NCBI RefSeq assembly: GCF_000949385.2
Contig: NZ_JYKO02000001.1
Coordinates: 1,574,620 to 1,638,619 of the forward strand
Direction: 5' to 3'
From: Pseudomonas sp. LFM046
Lineage (GTDB): Bacteria > Pseudomonadota > Gammaproteobacteria > Pseudomonadales > Pseudomonadaceae
DNA length: 64,000 nt
In this document: positions 1-10,524 of the stretch, piece by piece
How the letters are laid out: the number at the start of each line of letters is the position of its first letter
How positions within the stretch are numbered: position 1 is the stretch's first letter
Program-made: the position numbers and the translations under genes
Notes under the pieces: generated by a model
What the model was told of the DNA's origin: nothing
What the model saw: only the letters and a program-made list of their open reading frames with translations
Database searches by the model: none

Positions 1-1609
<1,609 letters not shown>

Positions 1610-1667
1610 GGCGAATCCATCCGGTCAGGAGTCTGGCGACCTGGACTTCCTGTCCGGGCCGGCGGGT

Positions 1668-2222
1668 TCAGAGCCGCTTGGCAGAGAGTATCACCACTGG
1701 CTTCAGCGGAACGTTCTGGAACATGCCGTGATTGCCGGTGGGGACGTTGGCGATCTGGTCGACTACGTCCATGCCGCGCACCACCGTGCCGAACACCGCG
1801 TAGCCGAAGTCGCGGCTGCCGTGATCGAGGAAGGCGTTGTCCTTGTGGTTGATGAAGAACTGGCTGGTGGCCGAGTCAACCGCCTGGGTGCGAGCCATGG
1901 CCAGGGTGCCGCGCACGTTGTGCAGACCATTGTCCGCCTCGTTCTTGATCGGCTGGCGGGTTTCCTTCTCGCTGAAGGCGGTATCGAAGCCACCGCCCTG
2001 GATCATGAAACCGGGGATCACGCGGTGGAACACCGTGCCGTTGTAGAAGCCGGCATCCACGTAGTCGAGGAAGTTCTTCACGCTCACCGGGGCCTTGTCG
2101 GCGTCCAGCTCCACCTCGATTTCCCCGGCGCTGGTGGTCAGCAGCACATGGGGCTTGTCGGCGGCCATCAGGTTGAGGGAGACGAGCAGGGCACAGGCGC
2201 CCAGTACGAGTTTCTTCAGCAT
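1668..2222 (-). CDS. ppiA: Periplasmic peptidyl-prolyl cis-trans isomerase A (cyclophilin)
   Basis: 184-residue cyclophilin catalysing cis-trans isomerisation of X-Pro bonds during periplasmic folding. A signal peptide ends near LNLMAADKP. The cyclophilin core follows: [13 protein letters not shown] carries the catalytic Arg, then [14 protein letters not shown] and [17 protein letters not shown]. Length is usual for PpiA. The gene overlaps the end of the upstream hydrolase gene by 7 bases, so the two are probably co-transcribed and translationally coupled. Confidence 0.95.
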   Translation of the reverse strand: MLKKLVLGACALLVSLNLMAADKPHVLLTTSAGEIEVELDADKAPVSVKNFLDYVDAGFYNGTVFHRVIPGFMIQGGGFDTAFSEKETRQPIKNEADNGLHNVRGTLAMARTQAVDSATSQFFINHKDNAFLDHGSRDFGYAVFGTVVRGMDVVDQIANVPTGNHGMFQNVPLKPVVILSAKRL

Positions 2223-3025
2223 GGTTTCGGGTCCTTGTTGCGCTCCACTTCGTCGATGAAGTCGAGCAGGGTGGTGTTGAAAGCTTCAGGTTGGTCGAGC
2301 GGGGTGGCGTGGCGGGAATTCTCGATGATGACCAGGCGTGCGTCAGGCAGTTCCTTGACGTAGGCCTCCTTCTGGGCGACCGGGGTGTAGTCGCGGTCGG
2401 CGGTGACCACGAGGGTCGGGCAGTGGATACGCTCGAGCCTGTCCCGTACGCCCCAGCCGATGATGGCGTCGAGGGCCGAAAGGTAGGCGCGCTTGTCGTT
2501 CTGCGGCCACCGCTCCTCGATCTTGCGTCGCAGCTCCTCCTGTCCGGGCAGCGGGAAGAGCAGGCGTCCGAGGGCCTTGGCGATGCTCTCCAGGCTCAGC
2601 AGGCGGGAGAGGGTCCAGCGCTTGGCGATTTCCAGAAGGTCCCCGGGCGAGCGTGGTTTCACCTCGGGGCCGCTGTTGACGATGGTCAGGCTGCGCAGCA
2701 GGTCCGGGCGGTCGACACCGAGCTGGAAGCCGATCATGCCGCCCATGCTGATGCCCACCAGGTGCACGTTGATCAGCCCCAGGTGCTCGATCAGCGCTTC
2801 CACGTCTTCGGCAAAGCTGGCGATGCTGTAGCGCTCGCGGGGCTTGTCGGAGCGGCCGTGGCCACGGACGTCCAGGGCGATCACCCGGAAGCGCGCGGCC
2901 AGGGCGGGAATCTGGTACTCCCAGTCGCGGGTACTGGAGCCCAGGCCGTGGACCAGCAACACCGGAGCGCCGCGGCCGTAGTCCTCGAAGTGGATCTGGC
3001 AGCCATCGTTCTCGAAGTAGGACAT
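2216..3025 (-). CDS. Alpha/beta hydrolase
   Basis: 269-residue cytoplasmic alpha/beta-hydrolase. HGLGSS forms the oxyanion-hole region, the nucleophile elbow is GISMGG (Ser catalytic), DRDYTP supplies the acid and [11 protein letters not shown] the His. The fold and length match esterases or C-C hydrolases of the 3-oxoadipate enol-lactonase group, but the substrate cannot be named. It lies between a LysR gene (13 bases upstream, same strand) and ppiA (overlapping), suggesting a three-gene unit. Confidence 0.88.
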   Translation of the reverse strand: MSYFENDGCQIHFEDYGRGAPVLLVHGLGSSTRDWEYQIPALAARFRVIALDVRGHGRSDKPRERYSIASFAEDVEALIEHLGLINVHLVGISMGGMIGFQLGVDRPDLLRSLTIVNSGPEVKPRSPGDLLEIAKRWTLSRLLSLESIAKALGRLLFPLPGQEELRRKIEERWPQNDKRAYLSALDAIIGWGVRDRLERIHCPTLVVTADRDYTPVAQKEAYVKELPDARLVIIENSRHATPLDQPEAFNTTLLDFIDEVERNKDPKPC

Positions 3026-3038
3026 GGGGACACTCCTG

Positions 3039-3965
3039 TCAGACGCTGGAAATCGGCGCGGCGAATGGGACGTCCAGCGGCGCCGAGTCGAAGGTCTTGA
3101 TCAGTTCGACCAGGATCTGCGAAGCCGGGCCCAGGGCCTTGTCCTTGTTTGAATACAGGTAGAACGAGGGGTGACGGCTGCCACCTTGCTCCAGGGGCAG
3201 CGGCTTGAGCTGGCCTTCCGTGAGTTCTCGCTCGATCAGGTGGCGCGGCAACCAGGCGAAGCCCAGGCCACTGCTGACGAAGTTGGCGGCGGTGGACAGG
3301 CTGCCCACGGTCCAGCGCTGTTCAGCCCCCAGCCAGCCGACGTTGCGCGGCTGGGTACGGCCGGTGTCGCGGATCACCACCTGCAGCTGGCTTTCCAGGT
3401 CCTGGAAGTTGATCTGCCGTTGCAGGCGGTGCAGGGGATGGTCGGGGTGGGCGACGGCGATGAACTCCACCGAGCAAAGCCCAGCGCCCAGGTGGCCCTG
3501 GATATCCAGGGTGGTGATGGCCAGGTCCGCCGAACCTTCCAGCAGCACTTCCTCGACCCCGGACAGCACTTCTTCCCGCAGCCGCACGCGGCAACCACGG
3601 CTCTGCGGCATGAAGGCGGAGAGGGCACGCACCAGGCGGGCGTTGGGGTAGGCCGCGTCCACCACCAGGCGCACCTCGGCTTCCCAGCCCTGTTCCATGT
3701 GGTGGGCCAACTCTTCCAGCTGGCTGGCCTGCTTGACCAGTTGCCGCGAGCGCCGCAGCAGCACTTCGCCGGCTTCGGTGAGCACCGCCTTGCGGCCCTC
3801 GATACGCAGGAGCGGAACACCCAGTTGCTCCTGCATGCGCGCCACGGTGTAGCTCACCGAGGATTGCGAGCGGTGGGTGGCTTCCGCTGCCTGGGCGAAA
3901 CCGCCGTGGTCCACCACCGCTTGCAGGGTTCGCCACTGATCCAGGGTTACGCGCGGGGCTTTCAT
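3039..3965 (-). CDS. LysR-family transcriptional regulator
   Basis: 308 residues from the ATG at 3965 (MKAPRVTLDQW), chosen because GGAAGAGGAGC precedes it; the open frame continues 37 codons further upstream without a ribosome site. The N-terminal winged HTH contains FAQAAEATHRSQSSVSYTVARM; the rest is the periplasmic-binding-like effector domain. It is followed at 13 bases by the alpha/beta hydrolase and faces the small secreted-protein gene at 4075 divergently. The effector is unknown. Confidence 0.9.
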   Translation of the reverse strand: MKAPRVTLDQWRTLQAVVDHGGFAQAAEATHRSQSSVSYTVARMQEQLGVPLLRIEGRKAVLTEAGEVLLRRSRQLVKQASQLEELAHHMEQGWEAEVRLVVDAAYPNARLVRALSAFMPQSRGCRVRLREEVLSGVEEVLLEGSADLAITTLDIQGHLGAGLCSVEFIAVAHPDHPLHRLQRQINFQDLESQLQVVIRDTGRTQPRNVGWLGAEQRWTVGSLSTAANFVSSGLGFAWLPRHLIERELTEGQLKPLPLEQGGSRHPSFYLYSNKDKALGPASQILVELIKTFDSAPLDVPFAAPISSV

Positions 3966-4074
3966 GCTGTGCTGCTCCTCTTCCTGCTTATGCCGCCAAA
4001 TTGCGCGCGCCCATGGCGCTGATGCCGCTTGCGGCGCTCTGTTAAGCTGGCGTTCTCTGCTCTGGAGAACGTCC

Positions 4075-4392
4075 ATGAAAAAGCTGTGTTGTGCCGTGTT
4101 CGCGTTGTTGCCGGCCCTGGCCTTCGCCTATCCCATCGAGGTGGAGAAGCAGTACAACGGCGCCGAGATCGTCTACGACACCACCGATATCGATAACCGC
4201 CTGGCTGCGATCAACGTGCAGAACGTCGGTGAGGTCACCGCCGAGTGCAAAGTGGTGTTCGTGAACGGACCGGAAACCCCCAAGGTGCGCAAGGCCGTCA
4301 TCGAGGGCGGCAAGAGCGCCTACCTGACCTCCAATTTCAACCGAGCAATCATCAAGCTGCGGATCAAGCTGACCTGTAACCCCAACCCGTAG
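4075..4392 (+). CDS. Small secreted hypothetical protein
   Basis: 105 residues with a clear signal peptide (MKKLCCAVFALLPALAFA, then YPIEVEKQY). The mature part of about 87 residues is beta-rich and contains two cysteines that could form a disulfide (AECKVVF and KLTCNP). No recognised domain. GGAGAACGTCC precedes the ATG. It resembles a small conserved gene I recall between the LysR gene and the azoreductase in P. aeruginosa. A periplasmic location is the only safe inference. Confidence 0.75.
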   Translation: MKKLCCAVFALLPALAFAYPIEVEKQYNGAEIVYDTTDIDNRLAAINVQNVGEVTAECKVVFVNGPETPKVRKAVIEGGKSAYLTSNFNRAIIKLRIKLTCNPNP

Positions 4393-4553
4393 CCTGGGTA
4401 GGGGGTTGGGCACAGGAATCAGCCTAGTGCCCCTCCTGGTACAAATCAACTTTCTTGATATTTTGAAGCGGATATTTACGCTTTTTTATCGATATGTGAC
4501 GCCATAACCTGCATCCCATCGACGCAATCAACCCCCCGATGGAGGTAGCCCAC

Positions 4554-5153
4554 ATGTCCCGCGTACTCGTCATCGAAAGCAGCGCCCGCCAGCAAGGTTC
4601 CGTTTCCCGCCAGCTGACCCAGGACTTCATCGCCCAGTGGAAAGCCGCTCACCCGGCCGATGAAGTCACCGTCCGCGATCTGGCTGTCGACCAGGTGCCG
4701 CACCTTGATGCCGACCTGCTGGGTGGCTGGATGAAGCCCGCCGACCAGCAGAGCGAAATCGAGAAGGCCGCCCTGCAACGTTCCAACCTGCTGACCGAAG
4801 AACTGCTGGCCGCCGACGTACTGGTCATGGCCGCCCCCATGTACAACTTCGCCATCCCGAGCACCCTGAAGTCCTGGCTGGATCACGTGTTGCGCGCCGG
4901 CGTGACCTTCAAGTACACCGATACCGGCCCGAAGGGCATGCTGACCGGCAAGCGTGCCTTTGTCCTGACCGCCCGTGGCGGCATCTACTCCGGTAGCCCG
5001 CTGGACCATCAGGAGCCCTACCTGCGTCAGGCCATGAGCTTCATCGGTATCCATGACGTGACCTTCATCCACGCCGAAGGCCTGAACATGGGCAACGAGT
5101 TCCAGGAAAAAGGCCTGGCTTCCGCCAAGGCGCAACTGGCCAAGGTTGCCTGA
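4554..5153 (+). CDS. azoR: FMN-dependent NADH-azoreductase
   Basis: 199-residue flavodoxin-fold reductase: two-electron reduction of quinones and azo dyes with NAD(P)H and FMN, normally a cytosolic dimer. MSRVLVIESSARQQGSVSRQL is the phosphate-binding beta1-alpha1 region, APMYNFAIPSTLK the flavin loop (typical P-M-x-N-F), TARGGIYS a second FMN contact. Start at 4554 is set by GGAGGT nine bases upstream; the frame opens five codons earlier. A terminator follows at 5210. Matches the AzoR3-type enzyme of Pseudomonas. Confidence 0.93.
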   Translation: MSRVLVIESSARQQGSVSRQLTQDFIAQWKAAHPADEVTVRDLAVDQVPHLDADLLGGWMKPADQQSEIEKAALQRSNLLTEELLAADVLVMAAPMYNFAIPSTLKSWLDHVLRAGVTFKYTDTGPKGMLTGKRAFVLTARGGIYSGSPLDHQEPYLRQAMSFIGIHDVTFIHAEGLNMGNEFQEKGLASAKAQLAKVA

Positions 5154-5209
5154 TCTTCCCTTCGCTCCCGCTCCGCCTGGTGCGCTTGGCTCCTTGAGCG
5201 CACCTTGTC

Positions 5210-5238
5210 GCCCGGCCTGTTTCAGGCCGGGCTTTTTT
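5210..5238 (+). terminator. Rho-independent terminator of azoR
   Basis: GCCCGGCCTG and CAGGCCGGGC form a 10-bp stem with a TTT loop, followed by six T. Confidence 0.9.
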
Positions 5239-5431
5239 ACGTGTGCGGGGAGGACCGATCCGGACACGGCCCATGCCGTTTTCGACAACGCAGGGGACGG
5301 CCCCGTCCGCATGGCCGTCTTTTCTGCTTGATAAGCTTTCGCTCGCGGCAAGGAGGGCGTATTTTCGCCGGCTGCTTTGCGAGGCTCATGATGATTTCGC
5401 TCCATTCCCTATCCTGCGTGCCGAGGCGGTC

Positions 5432-6328
5432 ATGAAGCTGTCCGGTCGTGGTGTGGCGCTGTCCCTGACGGCGTCGGTTCTATTTGCCCTGATGCCCGGA
5501 TATGTGCGCGAGCTGGCGCCGCTGGACGGCGTGCAGGTGTTCGCTCAGCGCGTGCTCTGGTCGATTCCGGCGGTACTGACGCTGTTGCTGATTTCCCGTC
5601 AGGTACCTTCATTTATCGCCGTGCTCGGGCGCTTGCGGCGCGAACCGCTGCTGCTGGCTTCTCTGCCGTTTGCGGCGTTGCTGATCGGCCTGCAATGGGG
5701 GCTGTTCCTCTGGGCGCCCTTGCAGGGGCGGATGCTGGAGGTGTCCCTCGGCTATTTCCTGCTGCCCCTGGCGATGGTGGTGGCGGGGCGGGTGTTCTAC
5801 GCCGAACGGCTGCGGCCTTTGCAGTTGCTGGCGGTGTGTTGCGCGGTGATCGGCGTGCTCCACGAGCTCTGGCTGACCCGTGCTTTCTCCTGGCTGACCC
5901 TGGTCACCGCCCTGGGCTATCCGCCCTATTTCATGTTGCGCCGCTGGATGAGGCTGGATGCGCTGTCCGGGTTCATCCTCGAAATGGCGGTGCTGGCGCC
6001 CCTGGCCATCTGGCTGATCGCCAACTTCTCGCCGCCCGGGGCCTTCATCCAGGCGCCGCAGCTCTGGTGGCTGCTGCCTGGCCTGGGCCTGCTGGGCACC
6101 CTGGCCTTTGCCGCCATGATGGCCTCCAGCCGGCTGCTGCCCATGGGGTTGTTCGGGATTCTCAGCTATGTGGAGCCGGTGCTGCTGTTCGCGGTGGCGG
6201 TGGTGTTCCTCGGCGAGGCCTTCAATCCCGCCCAGCTCTGGACCTACCTGCCCATCTGGGCGGCGGTGCTGCTGATCGGCTGGGACAGTGCGGTGCTGCT
6301 GCGGCGGCAGTCCCGCAAAGGCTACTGA
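5432..6328 (+). CDS. EamA/RarD-type membrane transporter
   Basis: 298 residues, about ten hydrophobic segments, drug/metabolite transporter superfamily. The opening MKLSGRGVALSLTASVLFALMPGYV and the WGLFLWAPLQGRMLEVSLGYFLLPL stretch fit the RarD branch; VAVVFLGEAFN near the C-terminus is the EamA repeat end. Start at 5432 was preferred because transmembrane helix 1 begins there; the open frame runs 63 codons further back through sequence without protein character. Inner-membrane permease, substrate unknown. Confidence 0.87.
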   Translation: MKLSGRGVALSLTASVLFALMPGYVRELAPLDGVQVFAQRVLWSIPAVLTLLLISRQVPSFIAVLGRLRREPLLLASLPFAALLIGLQWGLFLWAPLQGRMLEVSLGYFLLPLAMVVAGRVFYAERLRPLQLLAVCCAVIGVLHELWLTRAFSWLTLVTALGYPPYFMLRRWMRLDALSGFILEMAVLAPLAIWLIANFSPPGAFIQAPQLWWLLPGLGLLGTLAFAAMMASSRLLPMGLFGILSYVEPVLLFAVAVVFLGEAFNPAQLWTYLPIWAAVLLIGWDSAVLLRRQSRKGY

Positions 6329-6338
6329 GCGGGCCCGT

Positions 6339-6734
6339 TCAGCGGCTCGCCAGGGCGTCCAGTACATGGTCCCGCAGCAGCGGGGCCAGATTTTCCGGAT
6401 GGGGCTCGCCGGGCTCCAGCCAGGCCAGTTCCTCCAGTTCGGCCGCCGCTTCCACGGCGTGGGGCAGGCGGGCGACGAAGATGTCGGCATCGACCCAGGT
6501 GCCAGCTTCATTGGCGGCCGGCGCGCGGAAGCGGCCGAGGGGTTCCAGGGCCGAAGCGTCCAGGTTCAGCTGGAGTTCTTCCTGTAGCTCACGTTGCAGG
6601 GCCTGGATCGGGCTTTCTTCGGCTTCGCGCTTGCCGCCGGGCAGCATCAGCGCGTGGGTACCGCGCTTGCGCACCAGCAACAGGCGATCGTGTGCATCGA
6701 GCAGGCAGGCGGCGGCGATATTCAGGGTCGTCAT
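6339..6734 (-). CDS. NUDIX hydrolase
   Basis: 131-residue NUDIX pyrophosphohydrolase. The NUDIX box is visible as GGKREAEESPIQALQRELQEEL (G-x5-E-x7-R-E-x2-E-E), following LLLVRKRGTHALMLP. Substrates of such small proteins are nucleoside-diphosphate derivatives; which one is not readable. The ATG overlaps the stop of the upstream RibD-like gene as ATGA, so translation is coupled. Confidence 0.92.
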   Translation of the reverse strand: MTTLNIAAACLLDAHDRLLLVRKRGTHALMLPGGKREAEESPIQALQRELQEELQLNLDASALEPLGRFRAPAANEAGTWVDADIFVARLPHAVEAAAELEELAWLEPGEPHPENLAPLLRDHVLDALASR

Positions 6735-7276
6735 GGTGTCTCGGAATCGGGCAGGAGCAGGTAGTGCAATTGCACCACGCCGGTGGGGAAGCTGCGTTGC
6801 TCGCGGAGCTGGAGACGTCGCTCGAGGCCCGTGGCGAACATCGGGATGCCGGCGCCCAGCAGGTGCGGGATGAAGCTGACCACCAGCTCGTTGAGCAGGC
6901 CGGCAGAGTAGCAGGTCCCCGCCAGTGAGCCACCCCCCACCAGCCAGATGCGTTTGCAGCCGGCAGCGGCAAGTTGCTCGATGGCCTGGGCGGGGGTGTC
7001 GTGGCTGATCTGCACCTCCGGTGCCGCGCGGGGCGGCTCGCCACGGGTCAGCACCATGCAGGGCTTGCCCGGGTAAGGCCACGCACCGCCGAACGCCAGG
7101 ACGGCTTCGTAGGTCACCCGACCCATCAGCAAGCCGTCGATGCTGTCATAGAAGGCCTGGTAGCCATGATCGTCACCGGCGTCCTCGATGGGTTTCAGCC
7201 AGTCGACGCGGCCGTCGGGGCGGGCGATGTAGCCATCCAAGCTGGCGGCGACGTAGTAGATCAGGGCGGCACTCAT
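6731..7276 (-). CDS. Dihydrofolate reductase-like / RibD C-terminal domain protein
   Basis: 181 residues of the RibD_C fold (DHFR-like NADPH reductase). Visible motifs: YYVAASLDGYIARPDG at the N-terminus, MGRVTYE (NADPH-binding helix), IWLVGGGSLAGT. Stand-alone members are common in Pseudomonas and mostly uncharacterised; some reduce pterin- or riboflavin-like compounds. Forms an ATGA-overlap operon with the NUDIX gene and diverges from the helicase gene. Confidence 0.88.
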   Translation of the reverse strand: MSAALIYYVAASLDGYIARPDGRVDWLKPIEDAGDDHGYQAFYDSIDGLLMGRVTYEAVLAFGGAWPYPGKPCMVLTRGEPPRAAPEVQISHDTPAQAIEQLAAAGCKRIWLVGGGSLAGTCYSAGLLNELVVSFIPHLLGAGIPMFATGLERRLQLREQRSFPTGVVQLHYLLLPDSETP

Positions 7277-7415
7277 GGTCGGGCTCCTTCGTTCGAGTGG
7301 TCAGAGCGTAGCTGCAGCCGGGAATTTCCGTCGCCGCACCGCCAGGAAATCGGGCGTTTGCTCGCGACTCCGGGTAACCTATGCAGCTGTTTACGCTTTC
7401 GACCGAGGTAGCCCT

Positions 7416-8747
7416 GTGTTTTCCCAATTCGCCCTGCACGAACGTCTGCTCAAGGCTGTTGCCGAACTCAATTTCGTCGAGCCGACCCCGGTGCAGGTGG
7501 CGGCCATTCCGCCGGCCCTGGAAGGGCGCGACCTGCGGGTGACCGCCCAGACCGGCAGTGGCAAGACCGCGGCCTTCGTCCTGCCGTTGCTCAATCGTCT
7601 GATTGGCGAGGCCAAGCCCCGCGAGCGCATCCGTTCGCTGATCCTGCTGCCGACCCGCGAACTGGCGCAGCAGACCCTGAAAGAGGTCGAGCGTTTTTCC
7701 CAGTTCACCTTCATCAAGTCCGGCATCGTCACCGGCGGGGAAGACTTCAAGGTGCAGGCTGCGATGCTGCGCAAGCTGCCCGACGTGCTGGTCTCCACGC
7801 CCGGCCGCCTGATCGAGCACCTGAACTCCGGCACTGTGGATCTGCGCGAGGTGGAAGTGCTGGTGCTGGACGAGGCCGACCGCATGCTCGACATGGGCTT
7901 CGCCGAAGACATGCAGCGCATCACCGAACTCTGCGCCAACCGCAAGCAGACCCTGCTGTTCTCCGCGACGACCGGTGGCGCCGCACTGCGCGAGGTTTCC
8001 GCCAATGTGCTGCGTGACCCGCTGCACCTGCGCCTCAATAGCGTTGATCAACTCAACGAGAGCACCCGCCAGCAGATCATCACGGCCGACCACCCCGAGC
8101 ACAAGGAGGAGTTGGCGCGCTGGCTGCTGGCCAACGAGACCTACCAGAAGGCGATCATCTTCACCAACACCCGTGCCCAGGCCGACCGCCTCTATGGACA
8201 CCTGGTGGCGGGTGGCTACAAGGCGTTCGTGCTCCACGGCGACAAGGACCAGAAGGACCGCAAACTGGCCATCGAACGCGTGAAGCAGGGTGGCACCAAG
8301 GTGCTGGTGGCCACTGACGTCGCCGCCCGTGGCCTGGATATCGAAGGTCTGGACCTGGTGATCAACTTCGACATGCCGCGCTCCGGCGACGAGTACGTGC
8401 ACCGCGTCGGCCGCACCGGCCGTGCCGGTGGCGAGGGCCTGGCGATCTCGCTGATCTGCCATAACGACTGGAACCTGATGTCCAGCATCGAGCGCTACCT
8501 CAAGCAGAGCTTCGAGCGCCGGACCATCAAGGAGCTCAAGGGCACCTACACCGGCCCGAAGAAGGTCAAGGCGTCAGGCAAGGCCGCCGGCGCCAAGAAG
8601 AAAAAGACCGACAAGAAGGGCGACAAGAAGCCCGCCGCCAAGGCCGCCGCGCCCAAGCGCAAGCCGAGCAAGCCCCGCGAGGAGTCCCGCGTGGTCAGCA
8701 ATGACGGCATGGCGCCGCTGAAGCGCAAGAAGCCGACGGCGGAGTAA
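7416..8747 (+). CDS. DEAD-box ATP-dependent RNA helicase
   Basis: 443 residues from a GTG start at 7416, chosen because CGAGGTA sits 8 bases upstream and the product (VFSQFALHERLLKAVAEL) begins as DEAD proteins do. Motifs in order: Q motif EPTPVQ, I AQTGSGKT, Ia PTRELA, Ib TPGR, II VLDEADRMLD, III SATT, IV-V VATDVAARGLD, VI HRVGRTGRAG. The last 80 residues are a Lys-rich tail likely to bind RNA. Fits the SrmB/RhlE-like helicases in ribosome assembly or mRNA turnover; exact paralogue not assigned. Two bases separate it from the next gene. Confidence 0.93.
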   Translation: MFSQFALHERLLKAVAELNFVEPTPVQVAAIPPALEGRDLRVTAQTGSGKTAAFVLPLLNRLIGEAKPRERIRSLILLPTRELAQQTLKEVERFSQFTFIKSGIVTGGEDFKVQAAMLRKLPDVLVSTPGRLIEHLNSGTVDLREVEVLVLDEADRMLDMGFAEDMQRITELCANRKQTLLFSATTGGAALREVSANVLRDPLHLRLNSVDQLNESTRQQIITADHPEHKEELARWLLANETYQKAIIFTNTRAQADRLYGHLVAGGYKAFVLHGDKDQKDRKLAIERVKQGGTKVLVATDVAARGLDIEGLDLVINFDMPRSGDEYVHRVGRTGRAGGEGLAISLICHNDWNLMSSIERYLKQSFERRTIKELKGTYTGPKKVKASGKAAGAKKKKTDKKGDKKPAAKAAAPKRKPSKPREESRVVSNDGMAPLKRKKPTAE

Positions 8748-8749
8748 GG

Positions 8750-9244
8750 ATGCACAAGCTAGCCCCGGCTGCGTCCGGGTTTGCTGTGGCCTCGGCGCAG
8801 GCCGAGGTCTATCGCTGTGTGCAGCCGGACGGTGTGGTCCGATACACCGATCAGGGCTGCAGTTCCCTGGACGCCTCTCAGCCCCTGGCGTCCGGCACCC
8901 CGGATAATCTCGCGGGCCTGCTTCAGATTGCCGAGAACGGTGTGCGCCAGTTGGTGCCCTGGATGGGTGGACTGGCCGTGTGGCAGTGGATGGTGCTGGT
9001 CTATGCCTTCATGAGCCTGGTCTGCTTCGTTGCCTACTGGCGCGACAAACGCTTTGCCGTTGCCGGCGAACAACGCACACCGGAGTCCCGCCTGCATCTC
9101 TACGAACTCCTCGGCGGCTGGCCCGGCGGGCTGCTGGCGCAGCAGCTGATCCGCCACAAGAACCGCAAGCTGGCCTACCAGGTGAAGTTCTGGCTGATCG
9201 TGGCTGTGCACCTGGGGGCGTTGGGCTATTGGGTGGCGGGTTGA
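8750..9244 (+). CDS. DUF1294 membrane protein with DUF4124-like N-terminus
   Basis: 164 residues. The N-terminus has a weak signal-like segment followed by EVYRCVQPDGVVRYTDQGC, which looks like the DUF4124 periplasmic module. Two membrane segments (MVLVYAFMSLVCFVAYW and FWLIVAVHLGALGYWVAG) frame the DUF1294 signature RTPESRLHLYELLGGWPGG and RHKNRKLAYQ. Function of DUF1294 is unknown. The ATG follows the helicase stop by two bases, so it is co-translated with the helicase. Confidence 0.82.
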   Translation: MHKLAPAASGFAVASAQAEVYRCVQPDGVVRYTDQGCSSLDASQPLASGTPDNLAGLLQIAENGVRQLVPWMGGLAVWQWMVLVYAFMSLVCFVAYWRDKRFAVAGEQRTPESRLHLYELLGGWPGGLLAQQLIRHKNRKLAYQVKFWLIVAVHLGALGYWVAG

Positions 9245-9270
9245 GGCAGGCCCGCGGCCCGGAGTAGAGC

Positions 9271-9299
9271 TGTAGGAGCGAGCAGAGCTCGCTCCTACA
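9271..9299. repeat. GTAG-headed REP-type palindrome
   Basis: TGTAGGAGCGAGC and GCTCGCTCCTACA form a near-perfect inverted repeat with a 3-nt loop (AGA). A GC-rich hairpin (GCCCCGC/GCGGGGC, 9307-9323) follows and may end transcription between the convergent genes. Confidence 0.8.
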
Positions 9300-9335
9300 A
9301 AAGCACGCCCCGCTCGGCGGGGCGCCCCGTCATCG

Positions 9336-10313
9336 TCACGGCACCAGCACGATCTTCCCGTCCCGCTCTCCAGCCGCCGCGGCCACCACCGCTTCCTTGA
9401 TCTGGCTGACGTTATAGGTGGCGGCGATGCGAGCCTTGAGCTGGCCGCTGGCGATCAGCTGGATCAGCTCGCCGAACACCTGCATCTTCTGCTGGGGGGT
9501 AGCCTGGCGGTACCAGCGGGCGAGCCAGAAACCCTTCAGCGTCACATCGCGGAATACAAAGGAGCCGGCATTGATCACGCACGCCTCGCCGCTCATGCGT
9601 CCGTAATTCACCAGTACGCCACCTTCGGCCAGGCTGGCTGCCAGGTGGTCGGTGGAGGCGCCACCCACGGCATCGATGCCGAGCTTCACCGGTGCGCCGC
9701 CAGTGGCTTCGCGCACGCGCTTTGGCAGGTCGGGGCCGTCCACCAACACCACGTCTGCGCCTTCGGCCTGTACCGCTGCGATCGCCGAGTCGCGGCGCAC
9801 CACGTTCACGGTCTTCAGGCCACGAATCTTCGCCAGTTGGATCAGGTAGCTGCCGACACCCGAGTTGGCGGCGTTCTGGATCACCCAGTCGCCCGGCTGC
9901 AGATCGACGAATTCGCGCAGCATCAGGTAGGCGGTCGGCGGGTTCACGGTGAGCATCGCCAGCTGCTGCGGATCAGCGCTGGGCAGCGCGATCAGCTGCT
10001 GGGCGTCGGCGATCAGGTGGGTGCGCCAGGTGCCGCAGCCCACCGGCAGAAGCACGGTCTGGCCGGGCTTGAGGCCGGTCACGTCGGCGGCCACTTCCAG
10101 CACTTCGCCCACGCCCTCGTTGCCGCCGATGGCGGGCAGGGGAGGCAGCATGCCGTATTCGCCGGTGAGGGTGAGCACGTCGGAGGGGTTGATGGGCGCC
10201 GCCAGCACCTTCACCAGCGCCTGGCCGGCGGCCACGGGCGGGAGTTCGAACTCCACGGCTTCGATCACGTCCTGCGGCACCGGACCACGGGTCTTGTATT
10301 CGGCTTTGAGCAT
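9336..10313 (-). CDS. Zinc-less MDR oxidoreductase (enoyl-thioester reductase/quinone reductase-like)
   Basis: 325 residues, medium-chain dehydrogenase/reductase family. The catalytic half has PINPSDVLTLTGEYG and IGGNEGVGEVLEV, typical of 2-enoyl-thioester reductases; NAANSGVGSYLIQLAK is the NADPH Rossmann loop. No structural-zinc cysteine cluster is visible. Start placed at the ATG at 10313: AGGAG lies 7 bases upstream, while the GTG one codon earlier is only 4 bases from it. Substrate is unproven: enoyl-CoA or quinone are the family options. Confidence 0.87.
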   Translation of the reverse strand: MLKAEYKTRGPVPQDVIEAVEFELPPVAAGQALVKVLAAPINPSDVLTLTGEYGMLPPLPAIGGNEGVGEVLEVAADVTGLKPGQTVLLPVGCGTWRTHLIADAQQLIALPSADPQQLAMLTVNPPTAYLMLREFVDLQPGDWVIQNAANSGVGSYLIQLAKIRGLKTVNVVRRDSAIAAVQAEGADVVLVDGPDLPKRVREATGGAPVKLGIDAVGGASTDHLAASLAEGGVLVNYGRMSGEACVINAGSFVFRDVTLKGFWLARWYRQATPQQKMQVFGELIQLIASGQLKARIAATYNVSQIKEAVVAAAAGERDGKIVLVP

Positions 10314-10524
10314 CACGCTTCTCCTGGCGGCTCTGGGGGCCTTGAGTCTAGTCGCTGAAGGTCACAGGGCGCTGAATCCCCTGGCATTTGCGTCGCTGAT
10401 CCAATGGCGCGATGAGGACGCTGGAAGTCGCTTTGGCGCCAGCATCGAGCGGGCGCTTTGTTAGGTTCGACGGCGAAGCTGGAATCGGGGCTTCCTCACG
10501 TCAATGCACTAAGGAATAAGAAGA